Assembly: GCA_902774925.1 (NCBI GenBank)
Contig: CACYKE010000010.1
Coordinates: forward strand, 1-64,000
Direction: 5' to 3'
DNA from: an uncultured Prevotellaceae bacterium
GTDB taxonomy: Bacteria; Bacteroidota; Bacteroidia; Bacteroidales; Bacteroidaceae
Length of the DNA stretch: 64,000 nucleotides
Below, one piece after another: positions 34,255-43,365 of the stretch. A program made the translations under genes and the position numbers. How positions within the stretch are numbered: position 1 is the stretch's first letter; every line of letters begins with the position of its first letter. The notes under the pieces were generated by a model that had not been told where the DNA came from, made no database searches, and saw nothing but the letters and a program-made list of their open reading frames with translations.

Positions 34255-36045
34255 TTAGTGTTCTAATACATCTGCAATTTTGTCGGCATTCATACTACGG
34301 GCACTGGCATCGAAGATTTCCTTGTAACGCCCGCCTTGCCGATAGACATCATCCGGTTTTCCACTCTCAACAACACGGCCTTGATCCAATACGTAAATCG
34401 TATCGGCATCGATAATCTGTCCGATGTTGTGCGAAATGATTATCACCGTCCTACCCTGCTTAATGGCATCAATGCTGGCCTTGATTTGCTCCGTAGCAAT
34501 GGCATCCAGACTGGCCGTAGGTTCGTCGAGGATGATGACGGTGGGGTTCTTGATGAACATGCGGGCAATAGCCACACGCTGCTGCTGACCACCACTCAAT
34601 CGCTGGGCACTGCTCTCGAAACCTTTAGGCAACTGCATCACCTGGTCGTAGAGGAAGGCCCTTCGTGCGGCATTCACCACATCGTCGTGAGTGGCCTGCG
34701 GATTGCCGTATTTGATGTTATCTTCGATGGTTCCGTCGAAGATGTGATTCTTCTGCATCACCAGTCCTACATGTTCGCGCAGCCAGCGAGTATCCCACTG
34801 CTCAATGGGGTTTCCGTCGAGCAAGATAGTACCACTGTCTGCGTGGTAGAACTTGTCGAGCAAGTTTACGACAGTACTCTTGCCCGCTCCGCTCATACCC
34901 ACCAGAGCCGTTATCTTGCCTGACTCGATACGCATCGACACGTCATGTAGGGCTTTGACACCATTGGGATAGGCGAAGTCGACATGCTGCATCTCGAAGC
35001 AACCCTTTACCTCGTCAGGACGGTAATCGCCCGTATCCTCCACATGTTCATCGCCTTCCAACAAGTCAAAAAGTCCCTCGGAATAAATCAACGCATCGTT
35101 CAGGTCATCATAGATGCGGTGCAGCTGACGGATGGGAGCACTGACGTTGGCAAACAACATGACGTGGTACATAATCTTACCAATGGTCATGCCCGGATAG
35201 TCGATAAGCACCAGGTAAGCTGTCAGGATGATGACGAGCACGGTGCCTATCTGTTCCAGAAAACCTTTCAATCCCGTATAGAAGTAGCTCTGCTTGCGCG
35301 TTGACAGCTGCAGATCGGTTACAGCGTCCTGTACGCCTTCCAGGCGTTGGTCTTCTACCACTTCGCGGTTAAACGACTTGATGACACCAATGCTTTCGAT
35401 GATGTTCAGAATATTCTGGCTGACAGCCTGCTGTCCGTTAAAGATGCCACGGCGTCCAGCCCGCATGCGCTCTGCCTGGATGTAGGTGACGTAGAAATAG
35501 ACAGGGACAATGGCCAGAGCCACCAAGCCCACATAGACATTGGCCATGAACATCAGGATAAGCGCCAGCACAGCACTCGTAAGCAATGGTAAGATGTCGA
35601 TAAAGAAACTGTTGACGGCACGACTCGTACTCAATACGCCCTTGTCGATACGCGACTGCAGACGACCTGCCTCGTTACCCGAAGTGGTGAAGAACGCCAT
35701 GCGGAACGTCTGCATGTGGTGAACAACCTGTAACGTCAGGTCACGACTCACCAGGATGCGCATGCGCTCACCGTAATAGCGACGGAAGAAGTTGACTACG
35801 GCGGCCAGTAGCTCTTTGCCAAGCAGTACGGCACTGACAATAATGAGCACACGAAAGGCGCTGGGCCACATCAGCGTGGGCTGCTGGTCAAGAACATTAA
35901 TGGCATCTACTGCACGATCGAGGACAATGGCGTTGACTTGCGCCAGTAGCGAACCCACGAGGGTCAATACCAGCGTCACTACCAACAACCATCGGTAGGG
36001 CTTCACAATCCGCAGGATGTAATATAACAACGTTCCAATGCCCAT
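34255..36045 (-). CDS. ABC exporter, fused permease-ATPase
   Basis: 596 residues. The N-terminal six-helix permease (first helix WLLVVTLVLTLVGSLLAQV) is followed by an ATPase with Walker A GMSGAGKST, signature LSGGQQQRVAIARM and Walker B VIILDEPTASLDA. MsbA/lipid A-exporter-like half transporter that should dimerise in the inner membrane. It lies between the TPR protein gene (15 bp) and the PepSY lipoprotein, so an envelope role is likely. Substrate not predictable. Confidence 0.93.
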   Translation of the reverse strand: MGIGTLLYYILRIVKPYRWLLVVTLVLTLVGSLLAQVNAIVLDRAVDAINVLDQQPTLMWPSAFRVLIIVSAVLLGKELLAAVVNFFRRYYGERMRILVSRDLTLQVVHHMQTFRMAFFTTSGNEAGRLQSRIDKGVLSTSRAVNSFFIDILPLLTSAVLALILMFMANVYVGLVALAIVPVYFYVTYIQAERMRAGRRGIFNGQQAVSQNILNIIESIGVIKSFNREVVEDQRLEGVQDAVTDLQLSTRKQSYFYTGLKGFLEQIGTVLVIILTAYLVLIDYPGMTIGKIMYHVMLFANVSAPIRQLHRIYDDLNDALIYSEGLFDLLEGDEHVEDTGDYRPDEVKGCFEMQHVDFAYPNGVKALHDVSMRIESGKITALVGMSGAGKSTVVNLLDKFYHADSGTILLDGNPIEQWDTRWLREHVGLVMQKNHIFDGTIEDNIKYGNPQATHDDVVNAARRAFLYDQVMQLPKGFESSAQRLSGGQQQRVAIARMFIKNPTVIILDEPTASLDAIATEQIKASIDAIKQGRTVIIISHNIGQIIDADTIYVLDQGRVVESGKPDDVYRQGGRYKEIFDASARSMNADKIADVLEH

Positions 36046-36060
36046 ATTATTCGAATATAT

Positions 36061-37896
36061 TTACTTTCGCTGATTTTTCAGGAGGCTGTAGGCGGCATAG
36101 AGACCGAGTTCGCCAGCTTTGGAAAGGTCGGCGGTAGCTTCCTTCTGATGTTTCAGGGTCAAATGGGCCAAGCCACGATTGTAGTAGGCTTCTGCCAGAT
36201 GGGCATCCAGCGTAATGGCCTTGGTATAATCCGCAATGGCCTGCTGATGGTCCATGCATTGCACGTAGGCATTGCCGCGATTATAATAGAGGTAGGCGTT
36301 GGTAGGTGCCAGCGCAATGGCCTGCGTCAGGTTTTCCAATAGGTTGGCTGTCATCAGCGGCATATCGGACGATTCCTGCTGTGCCTGACAGATAGCCCGC
36401 AACCAAAGGGCTACTGCCGATTTGGAATCACGCTCGAGCCAGGGTGCCGGATCGTGGATGGTACTTTCGCCACAGACAATATACAATTGCAGATTAGCAG
36501 GCAACGTATGGTTCAGCGAATCCACCTGACGGTCGTAGGCCACATAACGTTTGACGGCACTCTGCTGGCGTTGTGTCGAAAGCACATACATCGGCAGATA
36601 GTCCATAGCCACATGGCGGTTTTGCACACGACCGCGATAGTCGCTCTGATATTCGGGCTGCACCTCCTGTTCGTCAGCTACTGCCAGCTGGTTATATTTC
36701 TCGATATCCTCGTCGCTACGCTTACGCATCTGTTTGGGCGACAGTCGGGGTTGTTTACCCATACGTTTGTCCAGCTGTGCTTTCAAGATGCGGAACTCGT
36801 CCTGTTCGGCCTGCTTGGTCAAGCCCAGTTTCCTGTAACACTGGGCACGCTGATGAAGTCCCGTCCAGAAATTCGGATATTGGTCGATGACCTTCGAATA
36901 GTCGCGAATGGCAGCACGGGGATTACCCGTCTGTTCCAACAGCAGGGCACGATTGTAGAGTGCCATCAGATTGTCAGGCTCCAACTTCAAGACGAAGTCG
37001 AAGTCGGTGATAGCGCGGTTGTCGTCACCTACCTGAGCACGCAACAGTCCTCGATTGTAGTGCCCCAAGAAGTTGTTGGGTTCGAAATCGAGCGCCGTAT
37101 CGTAGTCGGCCATTGCGCCACGCAGATTCTGCTGGTTGAAGCGGGCCAGCGCACGATTGATATACAGGTTGGCATCTTTGGGCAACAGGTGGATGGCCTT
37201 GTTCAGATAGCCCTCACCCTCCTTCCATTCACTGCGCGCCAGACTGATGGCAGCACGCTGAGCCCAGACATTACCGTCGTAGGCGTCGAGCTCGATGCTC
37301 TTTTCCAACGCCTCAATAGCTTTCGTAGTGTCTTTCTGCTGGATATACACATTGGCCTTCATGGCAGGGATACGGGCATTCTTGCTCCAACGCGCGCTCA
37401 TCGTATCCAACTCGGCCAAAGCCTTGTCGTATTCCTTTTGCTCGATGCGGCACAATGCACGGTTGTGCCACAGATTGATGCCCTCAGGATCGTAACGCAA
37501 GGCAGCATTATAGTCGCTGACGGCTCCCTCGAAATTTTTCTGATGGATACGACAGAGTCCGCGCAATTCGTAGATGCCCACAACGTATGGGTTACGCTCA
37601 AGTGCCTCCGTACAATCGCTCTCTGCACCTACATAGTCGTCCAGATAAAATTTCGCCACGCCTCTGAAGAACCACGGCTCGTAGAGGTATGGCTTGGACG
37701 AAATAGCTTGATTGAAATACTGGATGCTCAGCACATAGTCCTCATAATAGAGCGCCGAGCGCCCTATCATCAGCAATCGGTCGGTATTAAACTGAGCATG
37801 ACACATTGAACATTGAACATTGAACATTGAACATTGAAGTGCAAAGAACAACAATGCAAATCTCATGAATATGTTACCACAGTGTATCATGTTCAA
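36061..37896 (-). CDS. Exported tetratricopeptide-repeat protein
   Basis: 611 residues, about ten TPRs (for example YFNQAISSKPYLYEPWFFRG, AIADYTKAITLDAHLAEAYY). The signal peptide contains the odd repeat CSMFNVQCSM, encoded by a 7-bp tandem repeat at 37804-37838. An alternative start (MRFALLFFALQ) lies nine codons further in. It probably acts as a scaffold in the periplasm. It follows def; the junction forms a potential long hairpin (see 37804-37919). Confidence 0.85.
   Translation of the reverse strand: MNMIHCGNIFMRFALLFFALQCSMFNVQCSMCHAQFNTDRLLMIGRSALYYEDYVLSIQYFNQAISSKPYLYEPWFFRGVAKFYLDDYVGAESDCTEALERNPYVVGIYELRGLCRIHQKNFEGAVSDYNAALRYDPEGINLWHNRALCRIEQKEYDKALAELDTMSARWSKNARIPAMKANVYIQQKDTTKAIEALEKSIELDAYDGNVWAQRAAISLARSEWKEGEGYLNKAIHLLPKDANLYINRALARFNQQNLRGAMADYDTALDFEPNNFLGHYNRGLLRAQVGDDNRAITDFDFVLKLEPDNLMALYNRALLLEQTGNPRAAIRDYSKVIDQYPNFWTGLHQRAQCYRKLGLTKQAEQDEFRILKAQLDKRMGKQPRLSPKQMRKRSDEDIEKYNQLAVADEQEVQPEYQSDYRGRVQNRHVAMDYLPMYVLSTQRQQSAVKRYVAYDRQVDSLNHTLPANLQLYIVCGESTIHDPAPWLERDSKSAVALWLRAICQAQQESSDMPLMTANLLENLTQAIALAPTNAYLYYNRGNAYVQCMDHQQAIADYTKAITLDAHLAEAYYNRGLAHLTLKHQKEATADLSKAGELGLYAAYSLLKNQRK
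37804..37838 (+). repeat. Five tandem CATTGAA heptamers inside the TPR signal peptide
   Basis: Five perfect copies of CATTGAA on the + strand (TTCAATG in the mRNA). Copy-number change would shift the frame unless three units are gained or lost together. Confidence 0.9.
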
Positions 37897-37919
37897 CGTT
37901 CAATGTTCAACGTTCAATG
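37892..37919 (+). repeat. Four TTCAAYG heptamers at the def-TPR junction
   Basis: TTCAACG, TTCAATG, TTCAACG, TTCAATG. They are inverted relative to the five heptamers 53 bp away, so the def-TPR mRNA can form a stem of up to 28 bp (with G-T pairs) around the TPR start codon. Confidence 0.85.
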
Positions 37920-38474
37920 TCTTACGGGTTTTGTCTTGTATCCACAACGGTAGCGACCCTGCATCAGCGCCTTCAGCTTGCTCTTGATGAGCTGCTTGCG
38001 GAGCGGCGAGATACGGTCGACAAACATCTTGCCGTCCAAGTGGTCAAACTCATGTTGCATCACACGGGCCAGATAGCCCTCAATCCACTCGTCGTGGTGG
38101 TTAAACTGCTCGTCGTCCCATTCTACACGGATACGGGTGGGGCGAACCACCTTTTCATGGATGGCAGGCAACGAGAGACAGCCCTCTTCGCTGGTGTCCG
38201 TCTTGGCGTCGTCGTACTCCACGATATGCGGATTGATATACACCTGACGGAAACCTTTATATTCGGGCATATCCTCAGCCAACACGTCGAGGTCGATAAC
38301 CGACAGGCGTATTGCACGACCAATCTGGGGTGCTGCCAGTCCGATGCCTTCACTCTCGGCCAGCGTCTCCCACATATCGGCAATGAGCTGTTTCAGTTCC
38401 GGATAGTCGGGGGTGATGTCTTCCGTCACCTTCCTTAATACCGGCTGACCATATATATAAATAGGTAGAACCAT
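37914..38474 (-). CDS. def: Peptide deformylase
   Basis: 186 residues. All three motifs are present: [11 protein letters not shown] (motif I), EEGCLSLPA (motif II, metal Cys) and QHEFDHLDG (motif III, metal His pair and catalytic Glu). It removes the formyl group from new proteins. The C-terminal tail is basic ([13 protein letters not shown]). Lies 33 bp downstream of ruvX and upstream of the TPR gene in the same orientation. Confidence 0.96.
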   Translation of the reverse strand: MVLPIYIYGQPVLRKVTEDITPDYPELKQLIADMWETLAESEGIGLAAPQIGRAIRLSVIDLDVLAEDMPEYKGFRQVYINPHIVEYDDAKTDTSEEGCLSLPAIHEKVVRPTRIRVEWDDEQFNHHDEWIEGYLARVMQHEFDHLDGKMFVDRISPLRKQLIKSKLKALMQGRYRCGYKTKPVRH

Positions 38475-38507
38475 TCAAATTAATAATTTACAATTGACAA
38501 TTGATAA

Positions 38508-38921
38508 TTACTTTCGGGCGCGGAGATAATCCTCGAGGATGATGGTGGCGGAGATTTCATCCACCAGCGCCTTGTCCTGACGGGCTTTCCTCTTCAGACC
38601 GGCGTCCAGCATAGCCTGATGGGCCAGCACGGAGGTGAACCGCTCGTCGTAATACTCGATGGGAATGTCTGGACGTTGTTTGCGCCAGCGGTTGACGAAC
38701 TGCTGCACACGTGCCAGATTCTCGCTGGGCTGGCCGTTGGGCTGACGGGGCTCACCAATGACGATACGCTCCACGGGCTCACGACCTACGTATTGCTGCA
38801 GATAATCGAACAACTCAGACGTAGAGACAGTCGCCAACCCGCCTGCTATGATTTGCAACGGGTCGGTGACTGCCAGTCCTGTACGTTTCTTTCCGTAGTC
38901 TATTGATAATATCCGAGCCAC
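38508..38921 (-). CDS. ruvX: RuvX/YqgF RNase H-fold nuclease
   Basis: 137 residues. ILSIDYGKKRTGLAVTDPL carries the first catalytic Asp, VIGEPRQPNGQPSE the second acidic site, and YYDERFTSVLAHQAML with DEISATIILEDYL the rest. YqgF proteins process pre-16S rRNA ends and possibly Holliday junctions. Separated by 3 bp from the SPOR gene, same operon. Confidence 0.94.
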   Translation of the reverse strand: MARILSIDYGKKRTGLAVTDPLQIIAGGLATVSTSELFDYLQQYVGREPVERIVIGEPRQPNGQPSENLARVQQFVNRWRKQRPDIPIEYYDERFTSVLAHQAMLDAGLKRKARQDKALVDEISATIILEDYLRARK

Positions 38922-38924
38922 AGC

Positions 38925-39422
38925 TTACTTAGCATACAGCAGCCATGCACCAGGATACTTTGCCTGCAGGTCGTTACGGCTTGCGGCAGCCTCAGCCTTT
39001 GTGTCGAAAGTGGTGGCAACCACACGATACATAGCGGGCTGAACGGCAGAGTTGAGCACAATCTGAGCATCATAACCTACTGAACGCAGCGTCTGCTGCA
39101 GACCATCGGCATTGGCACGCAGTGAGAATGAACCAACGACAACGCTGAAGTTCTTCAGACCAGCACCACTAACCACTGTCACGTTCTCCTGACGAACTGA
39201 CACGTTGTCAGCATTGTCCAAAACGCGAGTGTTCGTAGCGGGACGCTCCTGCAGAGGAGCAACCACATTCTGCTCTACAGTTTCCTGCTGGGCAGGAGTC
39301 TGAACTTCTTCCTGGGCCTTAGCCTTCAGATAAGCCTGCTTGTAGGCACTCTCACTTGACTTACAGCTTGTAAAAGCCATAGCTGCGCAAATACCAGCGC
39401 AAAGCACGATGTACTTCTTCAT
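38925..39422 (-). CDS. SPOR-domain lipoprotein
   Basis: 165 residues. Lipoprotein signal ending in AFTSCKSS (Cys 20), a Gln/Glu-rich linker (about 35-70) and a C-terminal SPOR domain (SVVVGSFSLRANADGLQQTL ... YRVVATTFDTKAEAAASRN). SPOR domains bind denuded septal peptidoglycan, so a division-site role is likely. Minus-strand -7 box TAATTTTG at 39474-39481. First gene of the SPOR-ruvX-def-TPR-ABC-PepSY run. Confidence 0.9.
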   Translation of the reverse strand: MKKYIVLCAGICAAMAFTSCKSSESAYKQAYLKAKAQEEVQTPAQQETVEQNVVAPLQERPATNTRVLDNADNVSVRQENVTVVSGAGLKNFSVVVGSFSLRANADGLQQTLRSVGYDAQIVLNSAVQPAMYRVVATTFDTKAEAAASRNDLQAKYPGAWLLYAK

Positions 39423-39521
39423 AATTTACCTTGTTTTCTATTTAAATTAAACTTAAAAATCTGTTTTATTGCGCAAAATTACAAAATATTGAGCAAAATC
39501 AAAGAAAAATACTGCGTAAAG

Positions 39522-39553
39522 TTTGTTAATTTCGAAAACTTTCCGTAAATTTG
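39522..39553 (+). promoter_or_regulatory. Promoter of the YtxH trio
   Basis: TTTG (39522-39525), 20 bp, TAAATTTG (39546-39553); divergent from the SPOR gene. Confidence 0.7.
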
Positions 39554-39594
39554 CCCTCGAAACAGACGTTTAACGCTATAAAAATATTACAACT

Positions 39595-39813
39595 ATGAAA
39601 AGTTTAGGTTATTTAGGCGCATTTTTCGGCGGAGCTCTCGCCGGAGCAGTTCTTGGTCTCTTACTGGCCCCCGAAAAGGGTGAAGAAACCCGTGTAAAGA
39701 TTACTGATGCTGTTAACGACTTCATGAAGAAGCACAACATCAAGCTCAGTCGCAAGGAGGTAAAGGACCTCGTCGACGACATTGCCGATGCAGCTCCCGA
39801 AGTGGAAGCATAA
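39595..39813 (+). CDS. YtxH domain protein
   Basis: 72 residues. A glycine-rich transmembrane helix (GAFFGGALAGAVLGLLLAPE) followed by KGEETRVKI and a short amphipathic tail, the YtxH layout seen in general-stress small membrane proteins. First gene of a three-gene operon with a holin-X-like protein and a small basic protein. Cell-envelope stress role inferred. Confidence 0.88.
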   Translation: MKSLGYLGAFFGGALAGAVLGLLLAPEKGEETRVKITDAVNDFMKKHNIKLSRKEVKDLVDDIADAAPEVEA

Positions 39814-39815
39814 GG

Positions 39816-40220
39816 ATGTCTGACGAATTCGCAACGCCACACTCTGCTTGCAGAGAAAACGTAAGATGTAAGATGTTGTCGAACGACAAGAACGTAGAGG
39901 CCATTGCCCAGCTGGTGGAAACTGTCAAGAACTACCTCGGGCTTCAGAAAGAATATCTGAAGATTGATATTTTCGACAAGTGTGTCCGCCTGCTGACGGC
40001 TTTGGCATTGTTTATCATTTTCTTCCTCATCATCATTTTTGCCTTCATGTATTGCTCCTTCGCCGTTGCCTATTGGCTGGCGGGCTATGTGGGCGATGTG
40101 GCAGCTTTCTTCATCGTGGCTTTCTTTCACCTCATCATCCTCGTCTTGTTCATTGCCTATAGCAAGGCCCTCATCCAGCGTCCGATAATACGTTTTCTCA
40201 CCAACCTTTTCATGAGCTGA
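39816..40220 (+). CDS. Phage holin/holin-X-like membrane protein
   Basis: 134 residues, starting 2 bp after the YtxH stop; an alternative start is at 39873 (MLSNDKNVEAIAQLVETVKN). Two long transmembrane helices in the middle (LLTALALFIIFFLIIIFAFM; DVAAFFIVAFFHLIILVLFI) with cytoplasmic ends, like the putative actinobacterial holin-X family. With YtxH on one side and a small basic protein on the other, this is a common Bacteroidales membrane-stress cluster rather than a lysis gene. Confidence 0.8.
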   Translation: MSDEFATPHSACRENVRCKMLSNDKNVEAIAQLVETVKNYLGLQKEYLKIDIFDKCVRLLTALALFIIFFLIIIFAFMYCSFAVAYWLAGYVGDVAAFFIVAFFHLIILVLFIAYSKALIQRPIIRFLTNLFMS

Positions 40221-40227
40221 CCCCACT

Positions 40228-40491
40228 ATGCTACACGGTCATAAAACAGAAAGAAACTTCCAGACACTTGATGACATCATCAAGCGCAAAGAAGAGTTAG
40301 CCGCTGGCATTCAGAAGGAAAGCGACCAGATCAGTACGCTTTGGCATACGCTTTTCATTCCACCCAAGAATGCGACCAAGGGTGAGATGGTTGCCAACAT
40401 CGTTTCCAAGAGCGTCACTGCCATCGACGCATTCCTGCTTGTCCGTAAGCTCATGAAAACCTACGGACACCTCTTCCGCAAACGTCGCTAA
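40228..40491 (+). CDS. Small basic protein of the YtxH cluster
   Basis: 87 residues. MLHGHKTERNFQTLDDIIKR, a helical N-terminus, then TLFIPPKNATKGEMVANIVS and a basic end (YGHLFRKRR). Starts 7 bp after the holin-like gene. A conserved hypothetical in this setting; function unknown. Confidence 0.78.
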   Translation: MLHGHKTERNFQTLDDIIKRKEELAAGIQKESDQISTLWHTLFIPPKNATKGEMVANIVSKSVTAIDAFLLVRKLMKTYGHLFRKRR

Positions 40492-40500
40492 AGAGAATTG

Positions 40501-41451
40501 CTATACCATGTTTTGAGGCTGTCCGTTCAGGAATGAGCGGACATTATTTGTTGCCACCTCAATAAGTCGCTCACGGGCTTCGATAGACGCCCAGGCAATA
40601 TGTGGAGTCATATAGGCGTTGGGCTGTTTCAGCAACGGATTGTCGGCCTTGGGCGGTTCCTCGGTGAGCACATCGGCACAGAAAGCCGCAAGGCGTCCTT
40701 CGGCCAGCGCATCGGCAATGGCCTGGTCGTCCACCAGCGGGCCTCGTCCGGTATTGATGAGGATGGCCGTAGGTTTCATCTGTTGCAATGTCTCACGGTT
40801 TATCAGGTGCCGCGTGCCGTCTGTCAGCGGACAATGCAACGACAGCACGTCCGATGTCGAGAGCAGTTCTTCCTTTGTCACCTTTTGGATAAAGGCAGGC
40901 AAAGTTTCTGCCACCTTACTGGTCAGTGCCTTCACTTTCATGCCGAAAGCGTTGGCGATGGTTGCCACTCGCATGCCGATATTCCCCAGTCCAACGACGC
41001 CAAACGTCTTGCCCGCCAGTTCATGGTGCGGAAAATCCCAATAGCAGAAATCAGGATTCTTCGTCCAACGGTCATTGCGATTCTCCTGGGCATAGTGCTC
41101 CGTGCGGTTCGTCACCGTCAGCAGGTGGGCAAACACCATCTGCGCCACACTCTCCGTACTGTAGGCTGGCACATTGGTCACCACGATGCCACGCTCGTGG
41201 GCAGCCTTGATATCTACCACATTATATCCCGTTGCCAGCACACCGATATATTTCAGTCGAGGCAACTGACTGATTACTTCGCGACTGATGATGACCTTGT
41301 TGGTCAGCACGATTTCCGCTTCGGCAGCTCTCGCCACCGTCTCCTCGGCCTTGGTACGGTCGTACACCGTCAGTTCGCCCAATGCCTCCAGCTCCTTCCA
41401 CGACATATCGCCAGGATTAGCCGTATAGCCGTCAAGTATTACGATCTTCAT
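40501..41451 (-). CDS. D-2-hydroxyacid dehydrogenase (glycerate dehydrogenase-like)
   Basis: 316 residues. NAD-binding motif FGVVGLGNIGMRVA, catalytic Arg in ILINTGRGPLVDD, Glu in LTEEPP and His in MTPHIAWAS. Length and the ALGELTVYDRT N-terminus fit hydroxypyruvate/glycerate dehydrogenases. Substrate uncertain. Lies 8 bp downstream of the phosphatase gene. Confidence 0.9.
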   Translation of the reverse strand: MKIVILDGYTANPGDMSWKELEALGELTVYDRTKAEETVARAAEAEIVLTNKVIISREVISQLPRLKYIGVLATGYNVVDIKAAHERGIVVTNVPAYSTESVAQMVFAHLLTVTNRTEHYAQENRNDRWTKNPDFCYWDFPHHELAGKTFGVVGLGNIGMRVATIANAFGMKVKALTSKVAETLPAFIQKVTKEELLSTSDVLSLHCPLTDGTRHLINRETLQQMKPTAILINTGRGPLVDDQAIADALAEGRLAAFCADVLTEEPPKADNPLLKQPNAYMTPHIAWASIEARERLIEVATNNVRSFLNGQPQNMV

Positions 41452-41459
41452 GATATACC

Positions 41460-42719
41460 TTATTTATTTTTATCGATACGATTCTGATAGAACTGTCGCA
41501 GTTCGGCCCACTTGTAGTAAGGTGCTTTGTCAGTAGCAATGGGCAGACGGGCTTCAGTACCGTTGAGGAGCAGCTTCACGAGGATGTCGTCAGTGGCCTT
41601 CTTGCCGCGATAGAACACCAGCTGGATGTTCGACGCCTTGCAGGTCTCCCAGTTCTGGTAGCAGTTCTTCACTTCAAAGGGGTCCTCAGGGTCAAGGTCG
41701 GCACCGTTGATACCCATCAGCACCGTCAGCGGACCCAGACAGGTGTCGTGTCCGAAGCGGAGGTCGGAGATATGGTCATTACGTCCCTCGATGGCAGCAT
41801 CAGCCTTCGCGATGATATCCTCCAGGATGGGAATCATCTCGTATTGCGGCTCAAACACCCACGAATAGGAGCCGAGGTTCGACTGTTCCCACTGTGCCAC
41901 CATCTCGTCGTCGGTAATCAGGTTACCCATCATACCCTCATGGCCGATGTTTGGCAACGAGGTATAGAGGTTGATGAGGTTACTACCGATGTGGTGCAGG
42001 TTATGCAGGCTGTCGGTATTGGTGAATACGCGCTTGACGACCTTGTCGCGCAACGACTCGTCGAAAGTGAACTTGTCGCGGTTCTTTTCCCAACGGGCCT
42101 TCACTTTCGTGAACTTGCGCTTCAGGGGGTTCTGATTGTCGGTAGGCACTACGCCATTGAGGGTTTTGCGGGCAGACTGTTCGCGAATCTCAATCTTCGG
42201 ATTGCATTGCGTCAGTTCCTGACAGAACGACGCCATACTGAGCACGCAACGGCCTGTAAGCGAGGAGATTGCAAGTACGTTGCCACCATTCTTGAACACC
42301 TCAGGAAAGTTGTTGTACATCGTTCTGGCTATGCCCTGATGCTGTTCCCATCCCAGGTCGCTCAACTCGCTGACGCCTGCCGTCAGCTCGTCCTTGGCAG
42401 CCATGAATTTCTCGTAGAAAGCCTCGCCCTCGGGCGTCAATATCTGCTTCTCGTGAGCCGTTGTCAACAACTTGGAAAGCTCTTGGTAGAGCATTGCATT
42501 CCAGTAGTAGCGCGAACCGTGACGACCGTAATGGCTGATGTAGAACGGGCTGTAGCCCTTCGGTGCCTTGGTTTGTTGCTGGTTGGTAAACGTGTACGGA
42601 TAATCCATACCATACGCACGTCTGGGGTCTGCCTTGAGCTGGTCAAGGGCAGAACTGCCCTGTGCCCACGCCACAACGGCCATGAGCACACTCATCATGA
42701 GTAGAATAGTCTTTTTCAT
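41460..42719 (-). CDS. Histidine acid phosphatase (phytase/MINPP-like), exported
   Basis: 419 residues. Signal peptide (MKKTILLMMSVLMAVVAWAQ), the catalytic RHG motif in ISHYGRHGSRY near residue 66 and the proton donor in RFGHDTCLGP. The branch-2 histidine phosphatase layout resembles multiple-inositol-polyphosphate phosphatases of gut Bacteroidetes. The usual RHGxRxP proline is replaced (RHGSRYY). Periplasmic or surface phosphate release is likely. Overlaps the NUDIX stop by 4 bp. Confidence 0.85.
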   Translation of the reverse strand: MKKTILLMMSVLMAVVAWAQGSSALDQLKADPRRAYGMDYPYTFTNQQQTKAPKGYSPFYISHYGRHGSRYYWNAMLYQELSKLLTTAHEKQILTPEGEAFYEKFMAAKDELTAGVSELSDLGWEQHQGIARTMYNNFPEVFKNGGNVLAISSLTGRCVLSMASFCQELTQCNPKIEIREQSARKTLNGVVPTDNQNPLKRKFTKVKARWEKNRDKFTFDESLRDKVVKRVFTNTDSLHNLHHIGSNLINLYTSLPNIGHEGMMGNLITDDEMVAQWEQSNLGSYSWVFEPQYEMIPILEDIIAKADAAIEGRNDHISDLRFGHDTCLGPLTVLMGINGADLDPEDPFEVKNCYQNWETCKASNIQLVFYRGKKATDDILVKLLLNGTEARLPIATDKAPYYKWAELRQFYQNRIDKNK

Positions 42720-43234
42720 ATTGTCAGTTTAGTTATAAAGCATCTTTTGAACTCGCTCTCGAAGTTGGGCGTCAGTATCCCCTGCCCCATTGCCTCGCGA
42801 ATCTCCTGCATCGTCCAGAAACGCCCACCGTCCAATTCCTCCGTCGAAGGACATATCTCACCGTCATAAGTGGTACGATGCACATACACCAGTTCACGTT
42901 CGCGCTTGCTTTCAAACACGTATTTGTCAACGAATTCGGGCTGGAAGTCTGTGATGCCCAACTCCTCGCGCACCTCACGGCAGAGAGCCACTTCCGGCGT
43001 CTCGCCATAATCTATGTGACCGCCAACGGCTGTGTCCCATTTCCCTGGCTGAATATCCTTCCATTCCGGACGTCGTTGCAGATACACCTCGCCTTTGGAG
43101 TTGAACACGTGCAGATGCACCACGGGGTGTAGCAGCTTCGAGCCGCTATGACACTCGCCCCGTGTGGCAGAGCCCGTCACCTGCCCCGCTTCGTCCACTA
43201 TCGGAAATATCTCTTGCTGGTTGTCCATGCTCAT
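42716..43234 (-). CDS. NUDIX hydrolase
   Basis: 172 residues. A complete Nudix box GHIDYGETPEVALCREVREE then LGI (G-x5-E-x7-REVxEExG). The flanking VVHLHVFNSKGEVYLQRR and ELVYVHRTTYDGEI resemble the isopentenyl-diphosphate isomerase-like/YfcD group. Substrate unknown. An in-frame ATG two codons in is an equally good start. Its stop overlaps the phosphatase start (4 bp), so translation is coupled. Confidence 0.9.
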   Translation of the reverse strand: MSMDNQQEIFPIVDEAGQVTGSATRGECHSGSKLLHPVVHLHVFNSKGEVYLQRRPEWKDIQPGKWDTAVGGHIDYGETPEVALCREVREELGITDFQPEFVDKYVFESKRERELVYVHRTTYDGEICPSTEELDGGRFWTMQEIREAMGQGILTPNFESEFKRCFITKLTI

Positions 43235-43294
43235 TACTTTTGGTTACAAAGGTACAAAAATAAAGTGAAAATGAGAAGCGAAAGTGAGAAATTA

Positions 43295-43326
43295 TTTGCT
43301 CATGTCGCAGAAATTTATTAATTTTG
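43295..43326 (+). promoter_or_regulatory. Promoter of ndk
   Basis: TTTG (43295-43298), 20 bp, TAATTTTG (43319-43326). Confidence 0.7.
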
Positions 43327-43365
43327 CAGACGATAATAATTAATAACCCCTAAAAAACAATCATT

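Noticed and set aside
36454..37809. 451-codon frame antisense to the TPR gene
   Set aside because: The TPR pattern on the minus strand is clear; the antisense frame is a mirror of repeated codons.
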